Shown here: positions 1-10,690 of the stretch, piece after piece
Numbering within the stretch: position 1 is the first letter of the stretch
Layout of the letters: the number at the start of each line of letters is the position of its first letter
Origin: Dermanyssus gallinae
Lineage: Eukaryota > Arthropoda > Arachnida > Mesostigmata > Dermanyssidae
Direction: 5' to 3'
Length of the DNA: 64,000 bases
Assembly: GCA_003439945.1 (NCBI GenBank)
Contig: QVRM01000940.1
Span: forward strand, 873,501-937,500
The notes under the pieces: model-generated
Database searches by the model: none
What the model was told of the DNA's origin: nothing
The model's input: the letters and a program-made list of their open reading frames with translations, nothing else
Position numbers and translations under genes: made by a program

Positions 1-119
1 AAGTGTTATTCCGTATTTATTATGAACTTAATGTTTATCCAAATGTTAAAAGAGACTATTACTATGAGCTACGGTCTAGTATGTATAGTGAATCCAGTTG
101 GACCGTTGAAAACGGCATG

Positions 120-520
120 ATTTTCCGTTTCAAAATGTTCGGCCATATAGGTGAGCCGCTTAAATCATGCGTATACGCTTAACAAAGAGTTTCTCCGAGG
201 CTCGTTTTGTAAGAGACCTTGATGTACTCGTGTCAAACGATTTAAAATTTAGTGAACACATTGCGCAGGTGGCTCAATCGGCAACTGCAATCTATCGCAT
301 ACGGCATTTATTGCGAACGATCTTAGCTATTATGCGAAATTGTACAATACGCTTATCGTTTCACGTCTTGATACGCTTATTGTATCAAGGCTTTTGTACT
401 GTTTTACTTTGTAGGCGGCTAATCAAATTAAAGTTTTCTATCGATTCATAAGATTTATAGGTAAACGTTGTGGTATACATTTCCTGTTGTTTTATTAAAT
501 GTTGTTGACGGACAGAACGA
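120..520 (+). pseudogene. Decayed LINE reverse-transcriptase fragment (C-terminal part)
   Basis: The reading frame from about 167 encodes a stretch containing VRDLDVLVSNDLKFSEHI followed by a Y-R-I-R segment. This is the familiar region just C-terminal to the catalytic core in non-LTR retrotransposon reverse transcriptases (usual form: DLGV, then LKFS.HI, then a helical segment). Near 340 the similarity moves to another frame (LYNTLIVSRLDTLIV, then RLLYC), and a third stretch (IKVFYRFIRFIGKRC, about 428-470) resembles the following helical portion. At least one frameshift and stops are present, so it is dead. The catalytic YXDD region is not seen. The clade (jockey, CR1 or RTE-like) is not assigned. 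Family recognition is from memory of motifs, not from a search. Confidence 0.6.
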
Positions 521-1033
521 ACCCAACTGTCGTACTGTATAGCAAACTTTTGCCGATAGCAAAGAAAATGTGTTTCTTAACCATCAAGATAATCACGCGA
601 GAGCAGGACCTTCTGTTTGATCAAAGTAAGCTGCACCAGCGAACGCTGTAAATAACCTGTTTTCGTGGCGAGTAGTTCTTAAGAACAGGCACCTCGTTAT
701 CCAAGAATAAAGCAGTACTGAATTGAACGCAGCCGTCGCACCGAAGCTTTGTGCCACACTTTGGCCATACTGTTTATGTCCAAAGTCTTAATAAGGCGCT
801 AGAGGCAACAAGTATCACGCATTAGGATGTCATTTCTTAGTGCCGTAAGTGGGAGATAGCTATTTAGAGTTTATATATGAAAAAATGTATATAACAATTA
901 ATTATAGGCATGCTTAGAGCCTTCGGGTCACCATCCCCAGCATACGGAGCCTGCAAATGAGACTCTGAAAGTAGCTTACAACGCACAGAACCTACGGGAT
1001 TCCGTGTTGTAACATATACTACTAAAGTCAGTC
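521..1033. other. Unannotated AT-moderate sequence
   Basis: No open frame, RNA gene or clear repeat is seen here. It probably includes further decay of the LINE to its left, but no recognisable peptide motif remains. Confidence 0.4.
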
Positions 1034-1057
1034 ATATATATATATATATATATATAT
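1034..1057. repeat. (TA)n microsatellite
   Basis: A pure alternating TA tract of about 12 units. Confidence 0.95.
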
Positions 1058-1177
1058 GCTCAGTGAACGCTAAATCATTATCTACGAGGAGATTGTCTTG
1101 GGTATTTTCTGTGATCTGAAACCGGGATGCCTTACTTTGCAATCAGACTATTGGAAATTGTATTTACCAGATATCTG

Positions 1178-1211
<34 letters not shown>

Positions 1212-1271
1212 GTTTTCTTTCTGTCTCTTTCTCTCTCTCTCTCTCTATATATATATACATATATATATATT
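1178..1271. repeat. Compound (TA)n-(TC)n-(TA)n microsatellite
   Basis: Two alternating TA blocks flank a TC-rich block at about 1213-1246. The Y/I-rich and S/L-rich translations across it are repeat artefacts. Confidence 0.95.
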
Positions 1272-2474
1272 TTTTAATACTCTTTTTCATACCTACATAC
1301 ATACATCGGCACGATTACACAAGAGGTTGTGCGTGCCGTGCAACTACACGCCGACTTCGCCAGAGACAAACTCTCGTCGATTGTCGTGCACGGGAGGAAA
1401 CGCAGAGGTTCTCATCGTGAAGGGCAGCAAAATGAGAGGCGAAATGTTTGTTGATCGAGAGGAAAGCTGGCCTGATGGTCGTCGAGTGTAAGCAAAGAGT
1501 GTGGACTTCTTCGAGGGACCCTTGAAAAGTCCTACGACAAGACGTGGCACACAAACTATACAATGGCATATACTTATACATACATGTACGCGCGTAGAGC
1601 CTGTATGTACGAACGTAGGGTTGCGCGAACGAATGCACTGTGTAACTGCAAAACGAGGGGAAGGGAGAGAAAAATAGAGATATAGGGCAGTTGCCGGTAT
1701 ACAGACAGCAACAAAACAACACTTGTGGCGGTCACAACAGCGGTGGTAGCAGCAGCAGAAAACGCTCTAGAGGGAAGGCTGAAACGAGATCCAGAGCGAG
1801 GGAGGAAGAGAAGGCCCGAACATGGGGACAAGTTATCATCGAGGACATCTTACTTGTTCTTTCTTGCTCTCCCGCTCTCTATCTTTCTTTCGGTATTCTC
1901 TCTCTCCCCCCCCCCTCTCTCTCTCTCTTCCCTCTCAGAGAAACGACCAGGCGACTATTCTTATGAGCATTCCGAGGGTAGCCGGGCGCATAACGCTCAA
2001 CCTTTTCCCCCCCCCGCCGCACTTGCAAGGGCAGCAGACACCGGCGGTCGGTCGGCCGGCCGCCAGCGTCTGCTTAGTAGAACTGGGTTGTTATAGGATC
2101 CTATAGGGAACCCCCGGCTGAGATGCACGGCGTGCGCAAATGGCTGCCGGCGTGTTGGCCAGGCGAGCAGCACACGCCAGACAGCTGGGTCTTCTTCGGC
2201 GCGGCCGTCTCGACGCCGTGGTAGCCGCCGTCGCTGTTGTTGTTGTTGCTGCTGCTGCTGCTGCGGCGGGGTCCTTGAAGGGGGTAATACGATTATAGAT
2301 ACACATGTGCTTTGCTAGTGAAGGCCTACACACGCCAAAGGATAATGCTACTGCAGCTGCTGTGGCCGCTCTTGCCGCAGTCTGATCCTGCCGCAGCTCC
2401 ATTTCCCCAGATACTGCTGATAGCAATGATGACGAGGTTGTTGTGTCTTGCTGTTGTGTAGTGCTAGTTGTTTC

Positions 2475-2563
2475 TGCTGTTGTTGTTGTTGTTGTTGCGC
2501 TTGTTGCTGTTGTTGTTGTTGTTGTTGCGCTTGTTGCTGTTCTTGTTGTTGCTCTTGTTGTTC
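2475..2563. repeat. (TTG)n / (CAA)n-(CAG)n triplet array
   Basis: Imperfect TTG/GCT triplets run across the segment; the minus strand reads CAA/CAG. In one minus frame (2348-2722) it gives a Gln/His-rich run of 124 codons with no ATG at its 5' end, though an in-frame ATG lies 12 codons in. PolyQ coding is possible, but there is no recognisable flanking domain. Confidence 0.9.
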
Positions 2564-3898
2564 GTGACGGTGGCGGCGGTGGTGATGTTGGAAATAACGA
2601 TGATGATGCTGATATTGATGACGATGCTGCTGCTGCCGGTGACGCAATTCTATAAAAATACCAAGATATGGGTTGCGCTTCTTCATTGGCAGCGGCTTGT
2701 TTCTTTCCTCCAGGGAGTGCACGCTGAAAGTAAGTCTACTTTTTATTTAGATGGTAGAGTAGGCTGGCCTAGTAAGTATCGACAAGCAGCATTTCTTACG
2801 ATGCCAACTAAAAACGTGGCACGGTTACACGATGCTCGTTGGGAATAGAATAACAACAGCAACAACAATGAAAAATGAAGAAAAATGTAGGCAAGTTAAC
2901 TAAAATCTAATTAATTAATAGCCACAACAGAAACAGTAATGCTGCAAGCAACGAAATAAAAACACAAATAATGTCAACGCCGACAACGAACAGCTACATC
3001 AATAAATTCGAAAGCAAAACAAAATTGTAACAACAACAACAACGAGACCGACAAAGATACAACAATGACAATGTTGATGCCGATAGCAAAGCAACAACAA
3101 CAACAACAGCAACAAAAAAGACGATGGCAACGAATAACGACGCCGCCATCGGACAACAAACAATGCCAAGTGACGACCTAATGCTAGAGATAAGGATGCA
3201 CCACGATCACGAGAAAGGCAGCGCATAACCCAGCGCGTGTTGATAATGATGATGATGATGCGGATTTTATTCGCCTTGAGCTTGTCTCTGCGGTGAGAGG
3301 GCGGGGGAGGCCTGCTTTGGCCTGAGAGGCACGCCCGGCTGGCTGCCCGTCCGCGAGAATAGGCTGCTAGGCTTGGTCTGTGTGCACGCAGGCCCGGCCA
3401 CATGCCCATCTCCAGAACAGGACAGGAGGAGGACACAACGAGCTGAAGCTGACGCACGCACTTATTTGCTTGGAAACTGCAACCTCGCGATCATTCTCTC
3501 GATCTGTCTGTCTGTTCCAAGCTCGCTGTTCTTGGTCTCTACTGCTCGCGGTACGCTTCGATGACCCCAAAAATCCTACGATCTGAAAGGGCCCAACGCC
3601 TATGTTGGTGTATGTACGGATGTTGAACTGGCTAAAGTAGCAGCGACGCATGCAGCGGGGTAGAGATAGACTTGCATTCTAATTTCACCCACACCCACAT
3701 CCTGCATCATCGTCGGCGTCGTTGTCCCGCCCGAACCGGCCTCACCCTCCACCCCGCGAGGTGCTTACGAAGTCGCGTGTGTATGTGTGTCTGCGGGAAG
3801 GGAGGGGAGAGGCGGGGGGGGAGGGTGCTGCATGGTGGGGTTCATCGTTGGAAACTTGAAAACGAAAAGGAAGTGCTGCGCGGCGGCGCAGTTCTCTT

Positions 3899-3913
3899 CC
3901 CCCCCCCCCCCCC
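3899..3913. repeat. Homopolymer C tract
   Basis: About 15 consecutive C. Runs like this recur in the GC-rich islands and are common sites of assembly length error. Confidence 0.9.
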
Positions 3914-4441
3914 AATAACTTGGTACCAATTGGGCTCCAACTCTTAGACCTCGTAGCCAAACGAACGAACACATTGACGGTAGCGGCGATGGGCGACGGG
4001 CGTTTCGAATGCATGGCCGGCAGTTTTAGGTTGCCTGGTGGTCGCTTGGCATCATTTGGCCAAGTTCTAGCTCCCCACCCCGACCTCTCCCCACACATGG
4101 CGCGCGGCGCAACTGCTCCAAGTTCCTAGGGCAGGTTCCCTGCTAGTTGCCGTGGGGCACATCGTGGGGGGAATCTAGGGGCTTGGCCTGGCTAGACTGA
4201 GCTGCTGCTGCTGTCAGCCCTATAGAGAGGTCGAGAATATACAGACAGACCTACAGACATACATACATACATACACATTCATATAGACGAGATCGGCGGC
4301 CGTCCAGAGCTAGAGCTGTTCCGTGTGTGTTGCACTGCGATGACTTGCGCGCCGTTGATGGCGGTGACTACGACTGGCGCCACCAACACCACCAGCGCGT
4401 TTCCACCCCAATCTCTTCAGCAGCAGCAGCAGCGGCAGCTC

Positions 4442-4471
4442 ATCGTCGTTGTCGTCGTCGTCGTCGTCGTT
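4442..4471. repeat. (GTC)n triplet array
   Basis: About ten GTC/GTT units, preceded by a short (CAG)n run at about 4420-4437. Confidence 0.9.
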
Positions 4472-4568
4472 CAAACGAATGGAGAATCTGCAACTCCATT
4501 GATACGAAACGATGCGCGAATACTGACTGCGCCGCGCTCGGGGAAGTTACGCATGATTTGGCCGACTC

Positions 4569-4652
4569 ACTACTACAGCTACTACTACTACTACTACCAC
4601 TACTGCTACTACTATTGCTATTACTACTACTACTACTACTATTGCTACTACT
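4569..4652. repeat. (TAC)n triplet array
   Basis: Imperfect TAC units with TGC and TAT interruptions, about 28 triplets. Read as Y, L or S runs depending on frame and strand. Confidence 0.9.
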
Positions 4653-5100
4653 CACTGACGGCCGATCAACTGGCTGTTCGGCCGATTGACGGCGCGTATA
4701 GCTCACAGCTAGCCTGCTTACCGAGCGGCGGTATCATCGGGTGAATGTGTGTGCAGGCATCTCTCTACGCAAGCGAGCGAGCGCGCGCCCGTTTCAAAAT
4801 ATCAGGACACATCTGCGGCCGAAAGTCCGCTAGTACCACGTACCATCATCACGGCCACCAGCCGCCATCATCTTGGCAGCACGAGCAGCGCAGCAGCACG
4901 GCGTTCGACTAGCGCCGCTGTCCGCGCAGCCGACGGGGCGCCTAACCGAACCCCCCCAGGCCCATCGCGAGCGAGCGACTGCCGATGCGGGACGACGTGG
5001 CATTTTTGGATGCGTGCCATTTGCCAACTGAGCTACCAGCGCGGCCGCCACCTAGTCTACTACCCAGCTTGCAGTATTAGTGACTAGTCAAGTGAGTTTA

Positions 5101-5412
5101 GGAAGTTCGGAGCAGCCGGAAGAAGCCCTAGTAGTCGACTAAACCAAACGCCTTCAGTTGCATTTTCGATTGGATTTCGGCGTGCCGTGTTATCACCCGT
5201 GCCGTTCTTTTTAAGGAGAATGCTAGCTGGTTGCTATTGCCAGTGCTCTAGCTCCAGTGATATCTAAGCAGCGCTTGAGCTGCTATGCGCACACATATAT
5301 TCAAAAAAAAAATTTATATATATACAATTTTTTGTAGCTCCTATTAGCAGTCCATATGATATTGCGAATAAAATAAAGCAAAACATGTAAGGCTCGCAGT
5401 AAACTTTCATCC

Positions 5413-5451
<39 letters not shown>

Positions 5452-5660
5452 CGTAATCAAGGCTTAGACTAGAGAGAGCTTCCCGTAATTTACAAATTAA
5501 ATGTTTATATAGACAGAGACGTTTTTAGTAAATTAATGGGGTATTGTAATCCGATGGTAATTTATGTGGATCTCCTCAAGCGTTCAGATGTTGTCCTTCC
5601 CCCTTTTCGGCGCTTCGACTTTGGTCAACCATCACGCTGTCTGATAAACCAACGTATTCT
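5101..5660. other. AT-rich spacer with a (TA)n tract
   Basis: No gene seen. It contains a (TA)n tract at 5413-5451 with one TG interruption. Confidence 0.5.
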
Positions 5661-6128
5661 ATGAAGGGATCCCCTTTCTTGTTCTTAAAAAACGTGCATA
5701 GTGTGCATATTGAGCAAGTTTCACTTGCATCGAGCGTCGTTGATGAAAAAAAAATAAGCACAATACATAGAGAAATGAGAAAAGTACTCCAAACGGCACC
5801 TGTGGTATGTCAATGCACTCAAGTGCCCTGTTGCCACGTAAATGACGATTTCACTTGGTTATGCTGGCTTGTTGTTTGTATTGCACTAATATGCTCCTTC
5901 GGAGCCCCTCTGGCGGAGGTGTTCCTTGTCTCAAGGGGGCTGGAAATAAACGCCATAAGGACCACGGCTATGAAATTCACAAGAGGAGGTCGATTGGCTG
6001 CTAAAGATGTTATACGTTGCGACGGCCAGTCCTTGGAATTCGTCAACTCGGCTTCGGCTTTATTATTCTGGGACGACCTTCATCGCTCATATCGTCGAGA
6101 CAGTGCGCACAGCCCTAGTCTCTCTTAG
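5661..6128 (+). CDS. Unassigned open frame, 155 codons, one membrane-like segment
   Basis: I do not recognise this product. It starts at an ATG and stays open for 155 codons in sequence of ordinary complexity, longer than its AT-moderate surroundings would give easily. Roughly residues 67-92 form a hydrophobic stretch (WLCWLVVCIALICSFG...) that could be a membrane segment or chance. No domain, signal peptide or catalytic motif is visible, and the minus strand is also open over parts of it. It could be a fragment of an old mobile element or a chance open frame. Confidence 0.2.
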   Translation: MKGSPFLFLKNVHSVHIEQVSLASSVVDEKKISTIHREMRKVLQTAPVVCQCTQVPCCHVNDDFTWLCWLVVCIALICSFGAPLAEVFLVSRGLEINAIRTTAMKFTRGGRLAAKDVIRCDGQSLEFVNSASALLFWDDLHRSYRRDSAHSPSLS

Positions 6129-7080
6129 GAAGAGGCAGGCGACGTCCGGCGACTGTCCGTTCCGACGACAATAGCACTCTTCTACTCCAAGATTGCGTTT
6201 TTCAGTCAAGTTTCATGCGTCTGCCTGTCTGGCCCTTGAGAAAAGATCACTGTACTGCCTCTCTCGAATAACGTGCCGCGAGCAGCTGACCACTGTGAAA
6301 TTGTCTATGTAATATGCATATGATTCGTTTTGAGCGGGGCAATCTGGAACTTTGTCAACTCGGGATCAGGCGTAGAGGTGTCCAAACAAGAAGTCGCTGC
6401 CGGTAAGAAGGGGCACAGGGCGCAGACGCCTCGATAATGTAGGACTTAAACGTTATGAGACTTTAAGGTTCCAACGAAATAAGGCCGAATAAGTTTGACT
6501 ACAACGGGCTGATACACAGTACCAATCAACTTTCCAGTAACAATGTGCATTCAAATGGACTTATCTTGAACACTTATACCACTTCACCGTAAATGCATAC
6601 GAGGGTAGTATGACGCAGATGCATAGCATCTCAGCTGGCCAGTGTCTGGTCAACTGTAATTTGTCAACTACAAGCCTGCTGTCGCTCATCCCAAATTGGC
6701 CTGCGAAAGCAGCTGCCGCATCAGCAGCATACATGCGAACGCTCTCCGGCAACACGGGGTGAATAGGAATGGACGGGTGCCACCGCTTTATCCCACAATC
6801 ACCTCGTGCTGTGTTCCGCTGTGGCCGACAACTGCCCGTAACCTTCAAGATGGGCCACCATTTTGCTGCCGTTAAAGACGAAGCGCCACTCTGTGCAGAA
6901 AACTGTGCCTTCGCCCCGCGGTCGAGCCAACAAAATGCCGCTGCCTCTGCTGCTGCCGAATGACATGTCATCGCCACTTCCGGAACTGGATATGGCCGGA
7001 AGTGCGGCTCCAGAGAGTAGAACTGGCAAATTCGAAAAGGGTTTCCGATCGTTCGCCCGACCTCACTACATCGTTCGGTG
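6129..7080. other. Mixed-composition region without a confident gene
   Basis: Nothing is recognised at 6129-6560. From 6561 to 6977 the minus strand is open for 138 codons of ordinary amino-acid complexity, but it matches no family I know and overlaps open frames on the plus strand. Confidence 0.35.
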
Positions 7081-7253
7081 GGGTCTGCTGCCGCTGCTGC
7101 TGCTGCTACAGCTGGAGCGTCATCGTCATCGTAATCGTAGTCGTCGTCGTCGTCATCGGTTTTGTCGCATCCATGTATCCTACCGTTTTGTTATTTATTC
7201 GTCTGCGCCGGCATCTGTGCATCGTCGAGCAGCTCCACCCGCCACCGTGGTCC

Positions 7254-7284
<31 letters not shown>
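7081..7284. repeat. Triplet-repeat cluster
   Basis: (CTG)n at about 7086-7105, (CGT)n at about 7118-7155 and an almost pure (TTG)n at 7254-7284. The polyV, polyN and polyT translations come from these. Confidence 0.9.
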
Positions 7285-8026
7285 CGCGACCGCCGTTGTA
7301 GCTACACCGCAATGTATGCATATTGTGTCGACTACTGAGCAAATTGCCGGGTAGATTGGCTCCGACGGGTCTGTATCTAAGTGTGCATACGCGTTTACTT
7401 GTATGTGGAGAGTGCGCGAGTGTTTCGTCATATGTGAACTAAAGCGTGCATACATACTATGTATTTGTATGTGTGCACAAATATATATGTATATATATAT
7501 ATATATATAAGCATGTGCGCCACCGCTATTGAGATGAAGTCGTCAGTCTGAATCTGAACTGATAGATGAACCAAGTCATCTATGTCCACTGGGCCTTATC
7601 GATTGATCGGAAAGACGACTCACCAGCCGCGAATAGCCTCGCCACACCACCACCATAGTAAGTGGTAGAGGTTGCCGACAAACTGCAACAAAACAAAATA
7701 TCAAAAAAGGCACGTCTGTCTCATCGAACGTAGTACACAAATTGACAGATAAATATAGATAGTGGCAGACAGAGACAAACGCGTATGTGGAAGCGATCAA
7801 ACAAACCTTTGAAAGTGATATACATGTGTATATTTACGGGGCAAAGACCGTGCCGGGACAGCTGGACGGCGGGGCAAGTAGAAAAGCGGCGAGACAAAGA
7901 TAAATTGAAGAAAAAGTAGCCGGTAAGCGAAACCCGCGTAGTTTTTATGTCATTTATTTTAGTTGTGTTTATGTATGTATATATATATATATATACATAC
8001 ATAAACAAAAATATATATACATATAA

Positions 8027-8081
<55 letters not shown>

Positions 8082-8227
8082 TATGTATATGTAATAGGAG
8101 CAGAGGCAATTTCCGTAGCTCCCCTTTTTCAGATTTTAACGTAGTTGCAGCATCAAGAAAACCGTTGTTTGTTGCAACTATATTATTGTCAAACAAAGCC
8201 CTGGTGATTGCATTTTTTGGTTAGAGG
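7285..8227. other. AT-rich spacer with long (TA)n tracts
   Basis: No gene seen. (TA)n arrays lie at about 7480-7508, 7978-7995 and 8028-8078. The Y/I-rich peptides here are artefacts. The last four bases before the LTR element (GAGG, 8224-8227) form its left target-site duplication. Confidence 0.7.
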
Positions 8228-8652
8228 TGTAAGGCTGTAGATTGTTATTGTAAGCGGAGATGTAGGTAGGTGTAGAGTAACGTCGTTGTTATAAGTAGCT
8301 AGGCAGGTTGAGAGTTACTAGCAGCGGCACACTTAGCGGAGAAAGTGCTACGACAACAGCAGCGACGGCAGGTCGATGATCTGCCGACCTGTGACCTAAA
8401 TTAAGTACCGGTAGAACTGACGACATTACAGTTAGTGAGAAGAGACGTTGTTTAGACGCGGTCGAGGAAGGATCGCAGTGATCAGAGAGACGTTGGTGAG
8501 ACGCCGTCGAGGAAGGATCGTCGTGTGTGAGACAGGCCGGAGATTCGGCGCTGTACCGGCGCAGTAGAGTTGTCGGACGAGAATAAAGCCTACAGTCGTG
8601 GTGTTGGTCGATATTCGTGTTTTCCTCCTAGCAACCCAGTTAGGCCCTTACA
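8228..8652 (+). repeat. 5' long terminal repeat
   Basis: Starts TGTAAGGCTG and ends GGCCCTTACA, 425 bp. A TATA-like TTATAAG sits near 8289. A polyadenylation signal AATAAA lies at 8582-8587, 65 bp before the LTR end. Two imperfect copies of a unit starting GAGACGTTG and containing GTCGAGGAAGGATCG begin at 8442 and 8487, a 45-bp period. A short stem (CAGGTCG/CGACCTG) lies near 8371-8393. Confidence 0.93.
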
Positions 8653-8976
8653 GTTCAGAAGTGGGGTTTTCTCGAGGGGATAACGCGAACCGGTTGACCG
8701 AGAGACACAGCAAGGGTGTCGAGACCACGGCGAAGAGCAGCGAGGTGGTGCAAATGCGCGTGCGACGCGCGGTGCAATTGTGCTAAACAGGACTGTGTGG
8801 TGCTGCAGTCGCTGTTTAGTTATCGCTGCTGCGGTGAAGTGGAGTCGACGCGAGTGAAGATCGACGGGGTATCCGTGGATCAGTCGTCGCGTGTCGTGGA
8901 AGAGGCCAGCGAGCACGTAGAGCTCCAGCGGCAGCACGAGGTAGGGTTATCGGGCGAGACCGGTGCCGGTACAAAA
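8653..8976 (+). promoter_or_regulatory. Leader (5' untranslated region) of the gag-only element
   Basis: 324 bases between the 5' LTR and the gag ATG. It should carry the primer-binding and packaging signals. A TGGGG at 8662-8666 lies nine bases past the LTR and could begin a primer-binding site, but I cannot match it to a tRNA. A ten-codon upstream ORF runs from 8754 to 8786. The gag frame itself is open upstream to 8716 but without an ATG. Confidence 0.5.
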
Positions 8977-10629
8977 ATGGCGACAAACGCCAGCGGGACG
9001 CCGGTAACTATGGAGATGCTGGCCGAAATGATGAGCTCGATGAAGGCGATGGCAGATGCTACGCAGGCCATGGTGGCCCAGTTGACAATGAAGAAGGAAA
9101 CGGAACCGAACGTGGCTATGCGGATCGAGACGGCTAGCGACGTCAGCGGCCAAGTGGAGACGTTCCCGGGGAACGATAGGATCTCAGCGGAAGAATGGAT
9201 CCGGCTGTTTGAGATCGCAAAGGAGATCGGCGGATGGTCATGGGGTGAGACCCGCCGGGTGATCATGAACAAGCTTGACGGTGAAGCACGCATTTGGCAC
9301 ACGACGCATGGATGCAGCTGCGACACCTACGAAACGTGGAAGGAAGCGTTTCTAACCGCGTTTACCCGCGAGTTGGATAGAAACCGCCTGGTAGACCAAC
9401 TGGCTTCGTGTACGCAACAACGACAGGAGTCGTTGGGGTGCTTCGCACGTAGAGTGGAAGCACTGGCGCTAAAACTGTCTTTGTCAATCGGCGAAATCAA
9501 GGCTAGAGTGTTGGCCGGACTGCGCCCAGAGTTCGAAACTGTGGTGCAGGGCATTGCTGCACGCCAACATAGCAGTGTATCCGCATTGATTCATGACATA
9601 GAAGGCGCGATGGAATTGCAGACCCGGCGTCGGACTATGGTCGTCGGCGGCGCGCCCAGAGTGGGAGGTGCCGCAGGTGGAGGTGCTAGGCCTGAACCGG
9701 TCTGCTACCAATGTCGACAGGTGGGACACCGCAGAGACAGGTGTCCGACGTTGATACAGCAACAGCAACAAAGACAACAACAGCATCGGCAACTGGACCC
9801 ACTGAGTGGCGGCCAAACCGTGAACGCCGATCAGGAGAGTGGCATGGTGCGCTGTTTCCGGTGCAACCAACGCGGCCACTATGCGAGAAGTTGTACTACC
9901 GCCGATGTGAGTCAAGTGGACAGCGGTCGACAACATGATGTGACGCTGCGTCCTCGTAGTGTTAACTTCGTCCGAGTACAGGCTACCGGCAGTGGATCAT
10001 GCGCTGCTGTGGTGGAAGATGAGACAGGATCGCCTTATGAGGTCGATCATTTGCAGGCGCAATTGCTACAGCTGTCAAAAGAGGTGACCATTGCCAAAGA
10101 AGAAGCACAGAGAGAGCGCAGCCGTGCTGAGACGGCCCAGCAGACTGCAACACAGGTCAAGAAGGAAATCGACAAAATTCGCCGTCTCTGTGAGGATCAA
10201 GCTCAGGAGACCCGATCTCAACATCAGAGGGTCATTAAGGAGTTGAAGTCGAGGTATGAGACACAGATCGAAGAACTACGCAGTTGCTTCAAGAGACCCA
10301 CTGACGAGTACAAGTCGCGCCTTCAGAACGAGATGTTCCCTGTGCTCGACGAGTGCCAGCGGGTAAACGTTTTCGCGGCCGAGGCCGAAGTGATTTCGTT
10401 GAAAGGACATCCTGAACGAGAGAAAGCCGAATGCGAGAGCGGCAAGGAAAGTGAGAAGCGACGTCGAAAGCAGATTGCCACACTCTCGAGCAATCTGTCG
10501 GCTTACCGAAACAAATGCGAACAACAACAACAAGGAGATTTTCCGGGGAGGCGTTATCTCTTTAGAAATGCAACTCGAAAAAAAAAAAAAAAGGGGAGAG
10601 AGAAATTAAAAATACGTTTAAGTAGATAA
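8977..10629 (+). CDS. gag: Gag-like polyprotein with two CCHC zinc knuckles and a C-terminal coiled coil
   Basis: 550 codons from the ATG at 8977 (context ACAAAAATGG, a good eukaryotic start) to TAA. Residues about 55-220 resemble the capsid-like retrotransposon gag domain: FPGNDRISAEEWIRLFE, then RIWH, then YETWKEAFLTAF, then GLRPEFE. Knuckle 1 is C243-C246-H251-C256 and knuckle 2 is C293-C296-H301-C306. Both fit CX2CX4HX4C, the RNA-binding nucleocapsid motif. A Gln-rich linker (about 261-270) separates them. No protease motif follows. Instead, residues about 355-500 are strongly charged heptad-like helix (LQAQLLQLSKEVTIAKEEAQ onward), then a basic tail encoded partly by an A15 run. Gag should assemble particles and package element RNA. 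The helical tail is not a usual gag part; it may be captured host sequence or a derived oligomerisation arm. The frame is intact. Confidence 0.9.
   Translation: MATNASGTPVTMEMLAEMMSSMKAMADATQAMVAQLTMKKETEPNVAMRIETASDVSGQVETFPGNDRISAEEWIRLFEIAKEIGGWSWGETRRVIMNKLDGEARIWHTTHGCSCDTYETWKEAFLTAFTRELDRNRLVDQLASCTQQRQESLGCFARRVEALALKLSLSIGEIKARVLAGLRPEFETVVQGIAARQHSSVSALIHDIEGAMELQTRRRTMVVGGAPRVGGAAGGGARPEPVCYQCRQVGHRRDRCPTLIQQQQQRQQQHRQLDPLSGGQTVNADQESGMVRCFRCNQRGHYARSCTTADVSQVDSGRQHDVTLRPRSVNFVRVQATGSGSCAAVVEDETGSPYEVDHLQAQLLQLSKEVTIAKEEAQRERSRAETAQQTATQVKKEIDKIRRLCEDQAQETRSQHQRVIKELKSRYETQIEELRSCFKRPTDEYKSRLQNEMFPVLDECQRVNVFAAEAEVISLKGHPEREKAECESGKESEKRRRKQIATLSSNLSAYRNKCEQQQQGDFPGRRYLFRNATRKKKKKGREKLKIRLSR
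10578..10605 (+). promoter_or_regulatory. Purine tract, possible displaced polypurine tract
   Basis: Fifteen A are followed by GGGGAGAGAGAAA. It lies within the 3' end of gag, about 85 bp before the 3' LTR. A plus-strand primer normally abuts the LTR, so this is either a non-canonical polypurine tract or the scar of a joined poly(A). The bases directly before the LTR (AGAATGGCCGAA) are only weakly purine-rich. Confidence 0.35.
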
Positions 10630-10690
10630 ATGTGAACGTTTGTGATAGGTTATCGTCGCTGAGGGCAGCGACTGTAGCAGAATGGCCGAA
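10630..10690 (+). other. Short 3' untranslated interior of the LTR element
   Basis: 61 bases between the gag stop and the 3' LTR. It includes a perfect 7-bp stem with a 4-base loop (GTCGCTG-AGGG-CAGCGAC, about 10655-10672). Confidence 0.7.

Larger units (their letters stand above)
1300..5100. other. GC-rich, microsatellite-laden island without a recognisable gene
   Basis: This is a sharp GC-rich block with frequent CpG, next to AT-rich sequence. It holds (TTG)n, (GTC)n, (TAC)n and (CAG)n-like arrays, pyrimidine tracts and homopolymer C. Open frames occur on both strands at once and translate to low-complexity Q, V, L, S or Y, so none is called as a gene. Such a block could be the promoter or 5' exon region of a gene extending beyond the repeats, but no conserved domain is visible. 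The only splice-like pair noticed is at 2714-2729. Confidence 0.5.

Noticed and set aside
2348..2722. PolyQ/His minus-strand frame as a transcription-factor exon
   Set aside because: No flanking conserved domain and no ATG at the 5' end of the frame. The same DNA is open on the plus strand as polyV/L. Kept only as a repeat note.
8716..8976. Gag start upstream at 8716
   Set aside because: The frame is open but begins with GTG and has no ATG until 8977, which has a good start context; the upstream part is leader.
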